NCBI GenBank assembly: GCA_018608405.1
Contig: JABAZP010000005.1
Coordinates: forward strand, 124,001-188,000
Reading direction: 5' to 3'
DNA from: Flavobacteriales bacterium
GTDB taxonomy: Bacteria; Bacteroidota; Bacteroidia; Flavobacteriales_E; Vicingaceae
DNA length: 64,000 nt
Below are positions 1-8,293 of this stretch, piece after piece; the stretch's first letter is position 1, and every line of letters starts with the position of its first letter. Made by a program: the position numbers and the translations under genes. The notes below the pieces were generated by a model, which searched no databases, was not told the DNA's origin, and saw nothing but the letters and a program-made list of their open reading frames with translations.

Positions 1-27
1 TTTCAATAGCTAGTAAGTAAGACATAA

Positions 28-1353
28 TTATTTTTTACTTGCTGTGAAAAGGTCTTTTTTGTCGACAACGATGATACTTTGCCCATCTTTTAAGATTTTT
101 GAAACAAGGGTATAAGGAGCAACAACTATTTCTTGTCCTTCTTCTAACCCATTTAAAATCTCTATGTACATGGTATTCTGAATTCCAGTTTCTACTTTCA
201 CCATTTTTACTTGATCTCCGTCCCTAACAAATACCACTTCTACCTTTTCTTTTTCGTTATCCTCTTCGCCCTCTAACACGTCAGCTTCATTGCTTGTACT
301 AAGTGTATCTGTTCTAATCGTAACGGCTTGAATAGGTGCGGTTATAACATTGTTAACCTGAGTTGTTCTTATATCAACTGTAGCCGACATTCCTGGACGA
401 AATGGAGATGAGCTATCGGCTCTTTTTTTCAACAAATCCTCATAAGAGTACTGCAGCATCCGGATTTTTACATCAAAATTTGTAACCTGATCTGCACTCA
501 TACCTGAAGTATTTGCAGAGTTTGCAATTTCTGTTACGATACCTTTAAATGTTTTATCCAAATAGGCGTCAACTTCAATTTCTGTTGTATCATTTATAGA
601 TACTCGAACAATGTCATTTTCATTTACTTCAACCGCAACTTCCATAACGTTGAGGTCAGCTACCGTCATGATTTCGGTACCAGCCATTTGTGCTGTTCCA
701 ACCACCCGTTCACCTTTTTCTTTATTCAACTTGGTAATTACTCCATCCATAGGAGAATAAATAGAAGTTCTTCCTAAGTTTTCTGTTGCTTCTTTTAATG
801 TCGCTTCAGAACTTCTAACGTTAAACATCCCAGCTCTAACACTTTCTTTAGCAGCTTCTACATCTGCAGAAGCAACTTCATAGTTGGCTTTGGCTTGATC
901 GAATTCTGCTTGAGAGATCACCTTACTCTCGTGTAATTGCTTACTTCGCTCAAAAGAGGCTTTAGAGTTTTGGAATTGCGACTCAGACTGAGCCAATCGT
1001 GCCTTTGAACCAGCTAGGTTGGCTTTAGTAGTGTTTAAAGCAGCTTCAGCTCGACTTAATGCCGACTCCACAAGGTCAGGATTAATTTTTAATAGTAAAT
1101 CACCCGCCTTAACACGATCTCCTTCTTGAACAGGCATTTCAATAATTTCACCTGAAACATCTGAACTAATTATAACCTCGGTTTCGGGCTGAATCTTTCC
1201 GCTGGCTGCAACGGTTTCGATAATTGTTCGTCGCTCCACCTTTTCAACAGCAACCTTTTTCCCTTTACCACCAGACTTACCTTTTATAACTCCTGCGACT
1301 ACAAGAATAACGACTATTATTCCTAGTGCTACTAACCACTTTTTTGAATTCAT
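28..1353 (-). CDS. Efflux periplasmic adaptor (HlyD/MacA-type membrane fusion protein)
   Basis: The product has 441 residues. An uncleaved N-terminal membrane segment spans about residues 6-24. A first lipoyl half-motif (VSGEIIEMPVQEGD) lies near residue 66, a long Ala/Glu/Lys-rich coiled coil at about 95-195, and the second lipoyl half (SPMDGVITKL) near residue 200. Beta-barrel and membrane-proximal domains follow. This is the classic order of the adaptor that links an inner-membrane pump to TolC. It sits 9 bp downstream of the tolC-like gene on the same strand, so the two are almost certainly co-transcribed. The pump subunits, ABC or RND, would lie beyond the left edge; MacA-like proteins usually pair with MacB ABC permeases. 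The substrate cannot be told. The family call is firm, the pump type is inference. Confidence 0.93.
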   Translation of the reverse strand: MNSKKWLVALGIIVVILVVAGVIKGKSGGKGKKVAVEKVERRTIIETVAASGKIQPETEVIISSDVSGEIIEMPVQEGDRVKAGDLLLKINPDLVESALSRAEAALNTTKANLAGSKARLAQSESQFQNSKASFERSKQLHESKVISQAEFDQAKANYEVASADVEAAKESVRAGMFNVRSSEATLKEATENLGRTSIYSPMDGVITKLNKEKGERVVGTAQMAGTEIMTVADLNVMEVAVEVNENDIVRVSINDTTEIEVDAYLDKTFKGIVTEIANSANTSGMSADQVTNFDVKIRMLQYSYEDLLKKRADSSSPFRPGMSATVDIRTTQVNNVITAPIQAVTIRTDTLSTSNEADVLEGEEDNEKEKVEVVFVRDGDQVKMVKVETGIQNTMYIEILNGLEEGQEIVVAPYTLVSKILKDGQSIIVVDKKDLFTASKK

Positions 1354-1362
1354 GCTATTGTT

Positions 1363-2811
1363 TTATTTAGAGAGTGAAATGCTTCCTCCTTGGTAAAAGT
1401 CTAAAACTTTTGTGCTAAAAATATAATTGTATTTAGCTTGTAATAATTCTGATTGAGAGTTAATTAATCGATTTTTTTCATTGTTAAAATCAAATGAATT
1501 GATAATACCGACATTGTACCTTTCTTGGGTATATGCAAAAGAAGTCTCCAACGCAGCGACAGACTTTTCTGCTGCTCTGTATCTTTTTAATGCAGAAGCA
1601 GCATCGTTATGGGCAGATTCGATGTTTTGTCTCAGCGTGAGCTTTGCTGATTCGTAATTTAAATCAGAAACCTGTTCTTGAATTATTGCACGTTTTACTC
1701 CAAGACGCGCACTGAAACGGTTAAATATTGGTATCGTTAAAGAGAATCGAATGGATTTATTTTCGTTATCAGAAAATTGCTCCGAGAAAGGCTTGTCCTT
1801 AAAAATAGGAGTAGCTGTTGTTGTAAATATGTCTTCTCCACTTCTTGTGAAGTCTGCAGTTTGAATTACTTGTGGATCTCTAAAGCTCACTACTTGTCTG
1901 TTTGCACCCGAGTAACCCGTTCCAATTGAACCAGAAACGCTAAGTGTTGGCAAATAACCACTTCTTGCAATTTGAGTGTTTTTGTGTGCAGAGTAAAGAC
2001 TGTATTCAGCGCTTTTAACTTCCGGCATCGTTTCCAAAGCAGATAAATACAATGCTTCGGGACTAACCAACTCTTTAACCCCTTCAAACGAACTTAAATT
2101 AGGGCTTACAATTTCGAAGTCCTCGAAACTTTCTAGTCGTAGTAACTGTGCTAAATTTAATTTAGAAATGTTAAGTTGATTCTCTGCGTTCACTACATTT
2201 AACTCTTCGCTAGCAAATTGTGCATTAATATCTTTCAACGCTCCTTCGGGAAGTGCCCCGGCTTTTACTTGCTTTTCAATTCGGTCAATCTGCAGTTGGG
2301 TTACTTTTAGTTGGCTTTCGGCGTTTTTTAATAACTCTTGGTTAAATAGTATGCCTAGAAATGAGTTTGCAATGTTCAGAGAAATGTCATTTTTCATTTT
2401 CTCTAAATCGAATTGAGATGATTTTAGTTGTGCTTGATTTCTTTTAATTGTATTAATGTTTCTAAAGCCATTGAAAATAGTAAAAGTTGAAGATGCAGAA
2501 AAGGAATTTGACCGAACCTGTGTATTCGCAAATTGGTTGGTAAATGGGTCAATTGTCTGACCAAAATTATATGCGTGCGAAATAAATCCGTTTACATCTG
2601 GAAGAACGTTATACTTTGCTTGCTGTAAATCAAAGCCTGCGAGTTTCTGAGATAATTCATTTTGTTGAACTTGCAGGTTGTTTTCTAAAGCATATTCAAT
2701 GCAATCCTCCAAGGTCCAAACTTTATTTTGAGCTTTATTGCTGGTCGATATACCAAAAAACAGAACAATACCTAACGATATGCTTTTCCATTTAAATTTA
2801 CAATTGCCCAT
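1363..2811 (-). CDS. TolC family outer-membrane efflux protein
   Basis: The product has 482 residues and starts with a signal peptide ending near SNKAQ. The mature start (WTLEDCIEYALENNL) is the typical N-terminus of the outer membrane efflux family. Two helical-hairpin repeats follow, each with long Asn/Gln/Ala-rich helices (for example near residues 120-230 and 370-480). The family forms a trimeric outer-membrane channel with a periplasmic alpha-barrel. The gene precedes the adaptor gene on the same strand, so it is probably first in a tripartite efflux operon read leftwards out of the window. The cargo cannot be deduced. Confidence 0.95.
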   Translation of the reverse strand: MGNCKFKWKSISLGIVLFFGISTSNKAQNKVWTLEDCIEYALENNLQVQQNELSQKLAGFDLQQAKYNVLPDVNGFISHAYNFGQTIDPFTNQFANTQVRSNSFSASSTFTIFNGFRNINTIKRNQAQLKSSQFDLEKMKNDISLNIANSFLGILFNQELLKNAESQLKVTQLQIDRIEKQVKAGALPEGALKDINAQFASEELNVVNAENQLNISKLNLAQLLRLESFEDFEIVSPNLSSFEGVKELVSPEALYLSALETMPEVKSAEYSLYSAHKNTQIARSGYLPTLSVSGSIGTGYSGANRQVVSFRDPQVIQTADFTRSGEDIFTTTATPIFKDKPFSEQFSDNENKSIRFSLTIPIFNRFSARLGVKRAIIQEQVSDLNYESAKLTLRQNIESAHNDAASALKRYRAAEKSVAALETSFAYTQERYNVGIINSFDFNNEKNRLINSQSELLQAKYNYIFSTKVLDFYQGGSISLSK

Positions 2812-2904
2812 GAGTTAGTTTAGTTTGAAAGTAAATGTAGCACAATGGTTCTGTTGCGGAGGCAAGGAATGTATAATCGGTTTTAAGCTAATGTAAGTGG
2901 AAGA

Positions 2905-3798
2905 TTAAAGGTATCTTCTCTCAATGAGATTAAAAAGTGCTTGCGCAAGCTCATTGTCGTCCTCCCATCCATATGTATTTCTTAACCCACTCTCAAAAAA
3001 TGATTTGGCTTCCATAACACTTTCAAATTCATTTAACATTTTAATTGCGTTTTTGAATTCTTGCATGTCACCTTCAAATAAGTCATTTGCATACAAGTAC
3101 CGTTCGTTAAGTCCAATGGCGCTCATTAAGTCGGTAATAGGTTGTTTTTGTAAATGCCCGCTGATGCTTGAATCTTCCGTTGCAAAAGCTTCATTGATAT
3201 CTGGTTTAGAGGAAATTTCATTTTTATCTTCGAGTTGCTCTACCAGCTGATCTGCTTGCCCAGCTTCTTTTTCATCATCTCTAGCTTCACCTAGAATTTT
3301 ATTCAAGAAATCCTCATTCAATTCTGCGCTTTGATTAGTTTGATTCTCCGAATCATCCTCTTCAGTTGTTTCCAGCTCTACTTCGTTGTCAGCTGAAGGC
3401 TTTTCCTTTTCCTCTTCAACATGAATTGTTGCCTCAACCATTTGGTCTAAGGCATCATTCGTGTCATCCTCTTTTTCAGAAAGCATAGCATCTTCCTCAA
3501 CAACCTCGTCTTTAACAGGTTTAGGCTCATTCTTTTTTTCTGTTGATTCTTGTACATCTTCCTCATTCGAAACTGCAGTCGCATACAGTTCGATTGGATG
3601 CAAATCAACTCTTTTTCCTTGCTGTATTTCGCAAAGGTGTTTCAACACTATTGCTTGCTCTTGCAACTTGTTAATTTTTGATAGAATTACAGCAATCTCA
3701 AGAACTGGAATTGTTCCTAGCCCATTCAAACTGTCAGAGTGCTTTTTGATGTTTTCCATTAATTTTGTAATCTCTGAAAGCTTATTTTCAATCTTCAT
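2905..3798 (-). CDS. Acidic conserved hypothetical protein, helical ends with Glu/Asp-rich linker
   Basis: The product has 297 residues, with no signal peptide and no membrane segment. Residues about 1-75 are predicted helical and hydrophobic enough to fold. Residues about 85-205 are a low-complexity stretch dominated by Glu, Asp, Lys and Ser. Residues about 205-297 form a second ordered region, starting near ITDLMSAIGLNERYLYANDLF and ending in a helix rich in Leu and Arg. The C-terminal block resembles a conserved domain of uncharacterised Bacteroidota proteins, but I cannot name a function. It is divergent from tdk across a gap of about 70 bp. The coding call rests on length and the folded termini. 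Confidence 0.75.
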   Translation of the reverse strand: MKIENKLSEITKLMENIKKHSDSLNGLGTIPVLEIAVILSKINKLQEQAIVLKHLCEIQQGKRVDLHPIELYATAVSNEEDVQESTEKKNEPKPVKDEVVEEDAMLSEKEDDTNDALDQMVEATIHVEEEKEKPSADNEVELETTEEDDSENQTNQSAELNEDFLNKILGEARDDEKEAGQADQLVEQLEDKNEISSKPDINEAFATEDSSISGHLQKQPITDLMSAIGLNERYLYANDLFEGDMQEFKNAIKMLNEFESVMEAKSFFESGLRNTYGWEDDNELAQALFNLIERRYL

Positions 3799-3826
3799 TT
3801 TTATGCTTCTTTTGTTCTTTAAATAA

Positions 3827-3834
3827 TACCTTTG
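3827..3834 (+). promoter_or_regulatory. Bacteroidota -7 element upstream of tdk
   Basis: The octamer TACCTTTG matches the Bacteroidota sigma-ABfr -7 consensus TAnnTTTG. It lies 32 nt before the thymidine kinase start. No well-spaced -33 TTTG is seen, so this is a partial match only. Confidence 0.5.
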
Positions 3835-3866
3835 TGTAACAAGTTTTAAAAACGAACCGGGTATAT

Positions 3867-4451
3867 ATGTTCCTCGAAAATACTATTAATTCTGAAAATC
3901 GCAAGGGCTGGATCGAGGTAATCTGTGGCTCCATGTTTTCAGGTAAGACAGAGGAACTTATTCGTCGATTAAAAAGGGCTAAAATAGCGCAACAAAAGGT
4001 TGAAATTTTTAAGCCTGAAATCGACATTCGCTACGATATAGAAGCGGTAGTTTCGCACGACTCCAACCAAATTCATTCTACTCCGGTGCCTGCTTCAGCA
4101 AACATTCCCTTATTAATAAATGATGAGCAAGTCATTGGGATTGATGAAGCGCAGTTTTTTGATATGGAATTAGTTGGCGTATGCAATCGTTTGGCAAACC
4201 AAGGAATTCGAGTTATTGTAGCTGGCTTAGATATGGATTACAAAGGGAAGCCTTTTGGTCCTATTCCTGCGCTTCTTGCTACTGCCGAATACGTAACGAA
4301 GGTGCATGCCATCTGCGTAAAATGCGGAAATCTTGCAAATCACAGTCATAGAAAAACCATCAATGATAAGTTGGTAATGCTTGGCGAAACAGAAAGCTAT
4401 GAGCCTCTTTGCAGAAATTGTTTTTCAATAGCGGAGGGATACAATGGGTAA
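3867..4451 (+). CDS. tdk: Thymidine kinase (type II)
   Basis: The product has 194 residues, the usual length of bacterial type II thymidine kinase. It phosphorylates thymidine with ATP in the pyrimidine salvage pathway. The P-loop is [15 protein letters not shown] near residue 22. The Asp-Glu-Ala-Gln motif (GIDEAQFFD) is near residue 92 and the Gly-Leu-Asp-Met-Asp lasso follows near 118. Structural zinc cysteines are visible as CVKCG near 152 and in the C-terminal CRNC. It overlaps the alanine racemase start by 8 bp, which suggests translational coupling in a two-gene operon. Confidence 0.97.
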   Translation: MFLENTINSENRKGWIEVICGSMFSGKTEELIRRLKRAKIAQQKVEIFKPEIDIRYDIEAVVSHDSNQIHSTPVPASANIPLLINDEQVIGIDEAQFFDMELVGVCNRLANQGIRVIVAGLDMDYKGKPFGPIPALLATAEYVTKVHAICVKCGNLANHSHRKTINDKLVMLGETESYEPLCRNCFSIAEGYNG

Positions 4452-5583
4452 AAACAAGTCGTACTTTTTAAGCGAATACAGCGATAACACGTTGGAGGTG
4501 AGTTGGGAGGCCGTTGAGCATAACATCCATTGTTTCCGGAATAAATTGAAGCCTTCTACCAAAATAATGCTAATGGTGAAAGCTGCTGCATATGGCCACT
4601 ACACAAGTGTTATTTGCAAAAGAATTGAAGCCAACGGAATGGCAGATTTGCTTGGGGTTTCAGCAATTGCCGAAGGAATTGAATTGAGGGTTGAGGGAAT
4701 ACAGCTTCCAGTTATGGTCCAAAATGTAAATCCAAAACATTGGGATGTTATGGTTGAACATTGTTTAGAACCGGTTATTCATTCCACTGAAATTCTCGCA
4801 TCATTTTTACAATTCTTACAGTCCAAAGAGAGTTTAGCAGAAGGGCTTTACCCAATTCATATAAAGTTAAATACCGGTATGAATCGTTTCGGATTTAATT
4901 CGAATGAATTGGAAAGTGTAGTAAAGCAATTAAAGAGTCAAAGGGCAATTAGAGTTGCTTCAATTATGAGTCACCTGAGTAGTTCTGGGAATTTAACTGC
5001 AGAGAATTTTACCTTGAGTCAAATTCAGCAGTTTGAAGTCATGTGTGAATCTTTGAAAAGTTCGTTGCAAGTCAAACCCATTTGTCACATTTTAAATACT
5101 GATGGAATTACGAACTTTTCCGCATACCAAATGGATATGGTGAGATTGGGAATTGGACTATATGGGGCTTCCGAGGCAAGTGATTTAAAAAAAGATTTAA
5201 AACCAGTTGCGCGCCTGTTGTCGAAGGTTGTTGCAGTTCGCAGAGTCAGTGCAGGCGAATACATTAGCTACAATAAAAGTGGGTCCGTTTCAGAAGATAG
5301 TAACATTGCATTACTGTCTTTGGGTTATGCTGATGGTGTTCCTAGAAAGTTGGGCAACGGAAATTGGAAGGTAGAGATTAACGGTAAGCTTTACCCAACG
5401 GTTGGAAATATTTGCATGGATATTTGCATGCTCGACCTCGGACAAGATGAAGTGAAAGTAGGTGATGAGGCAATCGTTTTTGGAGGAATGAAATCGATCT
5501 TCGATTTCGCAGAGGCACAGGAGACAATTACCTACGAAGCGCTAACCAATATTGGTAATCGTATGAAACGAAAATTGGTTTAG
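4444..5583 (+). CDS. alr: Alanine racemase
   Basis: The product has 379 residues. It is a PLP enzyme interconverting L- and D-alanine for peptidoglycan. The Schiff-base lysine lies in [10 protein letters not shown] (about residue 47). The substrate-side motif MNRFGF is near residue 140, and the region holding the catalytic tyrosine of the C-terminal barrel is ISYNKSG near 277. LGYADGVPR and [11 protein letters not shown], typical of the family, follow. In many Bacteroidota alr is fused to murF; here the two are separate and murF lies about 43 kb away. It overlaps tdk by 8 bp and its stop overlaps the convergent glycosyltransferase by 4 bp. Confidence 0.95.
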   Translation: MGKNKSYFLSEYSDNTLEVSWEAVEHNIHCFRNKLKPSTKIMLMVKAAAYGHYTSVICKRIEANGMADLLGVSAIAEGIELRVEGIQLPVMVQNVNPKHWDVMVEHCLEPVIHSTEILASFLQFLQSKESLAEGLYPIHIKLNTGMNRFGFNSNELESVVKQLKSQRAIRVASIMSHLSSSGNLTAENFTLSQIQQFEVMCESLKSSLQVKPICHILNTDGITNFSAYQMDMVRLGIGLYGASEASDLKKDLKPVARLLSKVVAVRRVSAGEYISYNKSGSVSEDSNIALLSLGYADGVPRKLGNGNWKVEINGKLYPTVGNICMDICMLDLGQDEVKVGDEAIVFGGMKSIFDFAEAQETITYEALTNIGNRMKRKLV

Positions 5584-6650
5584 CACATTTTTAAAAATGC
5601 CTGAATCGGCTCTTTTAGACTAGGTAGCTCCGTTAATTTCCCTTCAGTGGATTTCTCTAAACCTGAGAACGCGCGTTCTAAATTTAAGTTCTCTTGACTA
5701 GCTAAAACAAACAACGGGTGTTTATTGAGGTGCTGTGCCAAATATTTTTGCTCCGTTTGCCCCGGGGTCGGGATTAAAACTGCTTTTTGATGCATGGCCA
5801 CTAAGTCCATAATGCTGGAATAGCCGGATCTTGTAATTAGGAATTCGCTTTTTTTGGTTTCCGCCAAAATTTCATCTGCAGTTAAGTAATCCACTATATC
5901 TAATTGATTGCTAATTTTTTCGCGATTGTTTTTCTCAGTCACAACTCCTCTAACAATAAGAGCATTGCATTTTAGTGTGCCTAACTCTTGAATTAACAGG
6001 GCTTCTAATTGACTTCTGTATGGTTCGGGGCCGGAAAGGATAGCCAACACTTTGCGTTGAATGACTTTTTCTTTTATTGGGGCTGAAAACCGCGATAGTA
6101 GACCGATGTACTCAGTTTTGGGTATTAACCGTCCGGAATGAGAAAGCCGACCACTTAAGTTTTCCGAACCGGCTAAATCTGGCACCCAGCAAACATTGAA
6201 TTTTGAAATTAATTTTCTAACCATCAAGTGCACTGTTTTTTTAAAACTAGGGGTTTCAATGTACAATTGATGTGTAATTAAAGCGGAGGGCTTTACAGCA
6301 TGGTGCAACCCGTAACGATTGTCCGAGATTACACCATCGATTTCGTGCTGCCTCACCAATTTTTTGAGCACTGCATTTTCTTTCTTTACATGACTGTATA
6401 ACCTCGGAATACGGATGGCAAAGTAGAGCAGGAAGCCACCACTTTTAGGGTACCGTATTTTTAAGTCTGGAATAGAAATGCTAAGCAATTCTGGAAATTC
6501 TGTTTTTAAATAAGCTAACGCCATTCCGTCTCCACCTATTATTACTTCAGCTTTTTGCCGTTGAAGCTCTCGAATTATTGGAACGCATCTCGCGGCATGT
6601 CCTAATCCCCAATTTAATGGGGCAACCAATATTTTTTTTTGTTGAGCCAT
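5580..6650 (-). CDS. Glycosyltransferase-like protein (GT-B, MurG/UGT-type fold)
   Basis: From the ATG at 6650 the product has 356 residues. An in-frame TTG five codons upstream is less likely. The N-terminus KKILVAPLNWGLGHAARCVP is the nucleotide-sugar-transferase entry motif of a Bacteroidota family related to GT28/UDP-glucuronosyltransferases. The C-terminal half contains TRSGYSSIMDLVA followed by a proline- and Gln-rich loop (IPTPGQTEQKYLA), as in MurG-like donor-binding domains. The acceptor is unknown; a cell-surface glycolipid is plausible. It is convergent with alr and no sugar-pathway genes are adjacent. Confidence 0.8.
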   Translation of the reverse strand: MAQQKKILVAPLNWGLGHAARCVPIIRELQRQKAEVIIGGDGMALAYLKTEFPELLSISIPDLKIRYPKSGGFLLYFAIRIPRLYSHVKKENAVLKKLVRQHEIDGVISDNRYGLHHAVKPSALITHQLYIETPSFKKTVHLMVRKLISKFNVCWVPDLAGSENLSGRLSHSGRLIPKTEYIGLLSRFSAPIKEKVIQRKVLAILSGPEPYRSQLEALLIQELGTLKCNALIVRGVVTEKNNREKISNQLDIVDYLTADEILAETKKSEFLITRSGYSSIMDLVAMHQKAVLIPTPGQTEQKYLAQHLNKHPLFVLASQENLNLERAFSGLEKSTEGKLTELPSLKEPIQAFLKMC

Positions 6651-6696
6651 TTCTAATTCAGTCAAATATAGGGAAAGGAGATAAGGTAAATTGCAT

Positions 6697-6704
6697 TATT
6701 TTTG
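6697..6704 (+). promoter_or_regulatory. -7 element placed 4 nt before the SDR start
   Basis: TATTTTTG matches TAnnTTTG. It ends only 4 nt before the ATG at 6709. If used, transcription would begin within or just after the start codon, implying a leaderless or internally started message. It may equally be a chance match in AT-rich DNA. Confidence 0.35.
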
Positions 6705-6708
6705 AGGA

Positions 6709-7398
6709 ATGAAAGCAGTAATATCAGGAGCAACGAGAGGAATTGGGAGAGCAATAGCTGAGAAGTTGGCAGTAATTGGATATGACTTGGTGCTCCTTGC
6801 AAGGAATAAAAAGGATTTGGAGCAATGTAAATCAGAACTGATTAAGTTCAATGTAACTGTAGAGTACTTATCTATCGATTTGGCTCAGCCAAATGTGGAG
6901 CTGCAGCTAAAGGAATCTACTTCAATTTTTAAAGACGTAACTCTTTTGGTTAATAATTTAGGACTGTATTCCATGCAAAATGTCATTGAGATAGACCTAG
7001 ATAAATTAAAAGGGCAGATGAATGTCAACTTGTACAGTTCAATAGCACTAACACAGCAAGTTCTAGGACAAAATAAAAATCAACTGAAGAACATCATCAA
7101 TATTGCATCCGTAATGAGTTTAAAGGCAGCAACATTTGCTGCAGATTACTCTATGAGCAAGCATGCATTTAAGGCTTGGAATGATTCGTTACGACAAGAA
7201 TTGCGTGGGCAGGGGATAAAAGTTTCGGCAATTTTCCCTGGTTCAGTCAATACTTCTTCGTGGGATGGTATTGCAGTTGAACGTACTGAAATGATTCAAG
7301 CAGAAGATATTGCAGAAATGGTAAGTTGTGTACTTGCCATGAAAAAAAATACTTTACTTGAGGAATTTCATGTTTCTCCATTAACGTTTAAACCCTAG
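6709..7398 (+). CDS. Short-chain dehydrogenase/reductase
   Basis: The product has 229 residues. The nucleotide-binding motif is SGATRGIGRA at residues 6-15. NNLG near residue 83 corresponds to the family NNAG. The catalytic Ser lies in NIASVMS and the Tyr-x-x-x-Lys pair is YSMSK near residue 148. FPGSVNTSSW matches the post-catalytic PG motif. These define a classical SDR oxidoreductase using NAD(P)H. The substrate is unknown, and the neighbours (glycosyltransferase, response regulator) do not suggest one. The stop overlaps the convergent regulator gene by 4 bp. Confidence 0.93.
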   Translation: MKAVISGATRGIGRAIAEKLAVIGYDLVLLARNKKDLEQCKSELIKFNVTVEYLSIDLAQPNVELQLKESTSIFKDVTLLVNNLGLYSMQNVIEIDLDKLKGQMNVNLYSSIALTQQVLGQNKNQLKNIINIASVMSLKAATFAADYSMSKHAFKAWNDSLRQELRGQGIKVSAIFPGSVNTSSWDGIAVERTEMIQAEDIAEMVSCVLAMKKNTLLEEFHVSPLTFKP

Positions 7399-8063
7399 GC
7401 TGCATAAAGTTTATAGCCCTTACCTTGTATGGTTTCAATTGTGTTATTGCCCACTTTTTCCCTTATTTTCCGAATGTGAACGTCAATCGTTCGCATTTGA
7501 ATGCGATCAAAGTTTTCCCAAAGTATCCGTTTAATTTCGTCTCTTGAGAAAACCCTTACAGGAGCTGAGTATAAAAGCGCCAATAGTTCAAATTCTTTCT
7601 TGGGTAAATAAATTTCTTGACCATCTTTCACAATTAGGAATCGTTCATAATCTATGTAAAAGGATGATTTTTTATTGAATTCTTTGGGTTTTCTGCGTTT
7701 TAATAATGCGCTTATTCGTTTTAATATTAACCTACTCGTAATTGGTTCTACCCAAAAATCATCGGCGCCTGAATTTAATGCCATTATTTGTAACTCTTCT
7801 TCTTTGTATCGACTGACCACAATTATAAATGCTTCATCAAGTGACTGCTGTAAAATCAATTGCTGAAAAGTGTCGAGCACATTTACGTTTCCTGATTCTA
7901 TTGCAATAATAATTATGTCTGCCTCGCATTGATGAATTTTTTGGTTTAACAAGTTTATGCTTTGGGCTCTTGTTACCTGAAAATTGCTTTCTTCTAGCAT
8001 TTTTGACATGCTTGAAAATTGCTCTTTGTTCCCGTCTATCAATAATATGTTGGCTATTTGCAT
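7395..8063 (-). CDS. OmpR/PhoB-family response regulator with degenerate receiver
   Basis: The product has 222 residues. A receiver-like domain covers about 1-120 and a winged-helix DNA-binding domain about 130-222. The latter shows LPKKEFELLALLYSAPVRVF, TIDVHIRKIREKV and IQGKGYKL, all diagnostic of OmpR/PhoB. The receiver lacks key residues. The strand that should end in the phospho-accepting Asp reads ADIIIIAIESG, with no Asp at the usual place. The conserved Lys of the KP motif is Glu (DDFWVEPIT). The N-terminal acidic pair is reduced to one Asp (LLIDGNKE). Phosphorylation control is therefore doubtful. No histidine kinase is adjacent. The gene is divergent from a Na/Pi cotransporter, and three 11-bp-spaced TTAAC pairs lie between them, suggesting a role in phosphate control. 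Confidence 0.92.
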   Translation of the reverse strand: MQIANILLIDGNKEQFSSMSKMLEESNFQVTRAQSINLLNQKIHQCEADIIIIAIESGNVNVLDTFQQLILQQSLDEAFIIVVSRYKEEELQIMALNSGADDFWVEPITSRLILKRISALLKRRKPKEFNKKSSFYIDYERFLIVKDGQEIYLPKKEFELLALLYSAPVRVFSRDEIKRILWENFDRIQMRTIDVHIRKIREKVGNNTIETIQGKGYKLYAA

Positions 8064-8111
8064 GAGGTAAGTTTAGTGTAACAAACCTATTATTCAATCT
8101 TTTGTCTATTG

Positions 8112-8235
8112 TTAAATCGAGTTTAACAATAAGTCAATATTTCAAGCGACATCTCCTTTGATATTAACTTGATTTTAACCTTCACGAACATAATGAATGG
8201 TTGAGAAACCCTTGTATGCTTAACGTTATATTAAC
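8112..8235 (+). promoter_or_regulatory. Three Pho-box-like TTAAC direct-repeat pairs, each with 11-bp spacing
   Basis: The pairs begin at 8112/8123 (TTAAA and TTAAC), 8164/8175 (TTAAC twice) and 8220/8231 (TTAAC twice). Each pair is spaced exactly 11 bp start to start. OmpR/PhoB-family regulators bind as head-to-tail dimers on direct repeats of about 11 bp, and Bacillus PhoP uses TTAACA-like repeats. The array fills the gap between a PhoB-type regulator and a Na/Pi cotransporter. The third pair ends 21 nt before a -7 element that has no -33 box, the arrangement expected of an activator-dependent promoter. Confidence 0.6.
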
Positions 8236-8256
8236 ATTCGGCAGTTTCAGTCTAGT

Positions 8257-8264
8257 TAGTTTTG
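8257..8264 (+). promoter_or_regulatory. -7 element of the Na/Pi cotransporter promoter
   Basis: TAGTTTTG matches TAnnTTTG. It lies 29 nt before the ATG at 8294 and downstream of other in-frame start codons, which supports 8294 as the true start. No -33 TTTG is present at the normal distance; the Pho-box-like pair at 8220-8235 occupies that place. Confidence 0.55.
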
Positions 8265-8293
8265 CGCATTATTTTTACTGTTATTTTGTATCA

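Noticed and set aside
3461-3826. Ser-rich frame antisense to the acidic protein gene
   Set aside because: It is the shadow of a Glu/Asp-rich coding region; no family features or start context.
8201-8293. Earlier start of the Na/Pi cotransporter
   Set aside because: The extra 31 residues precede a TAnnTTTG element at 8257 and overlap the Pho-like repeat at 8220-8235.
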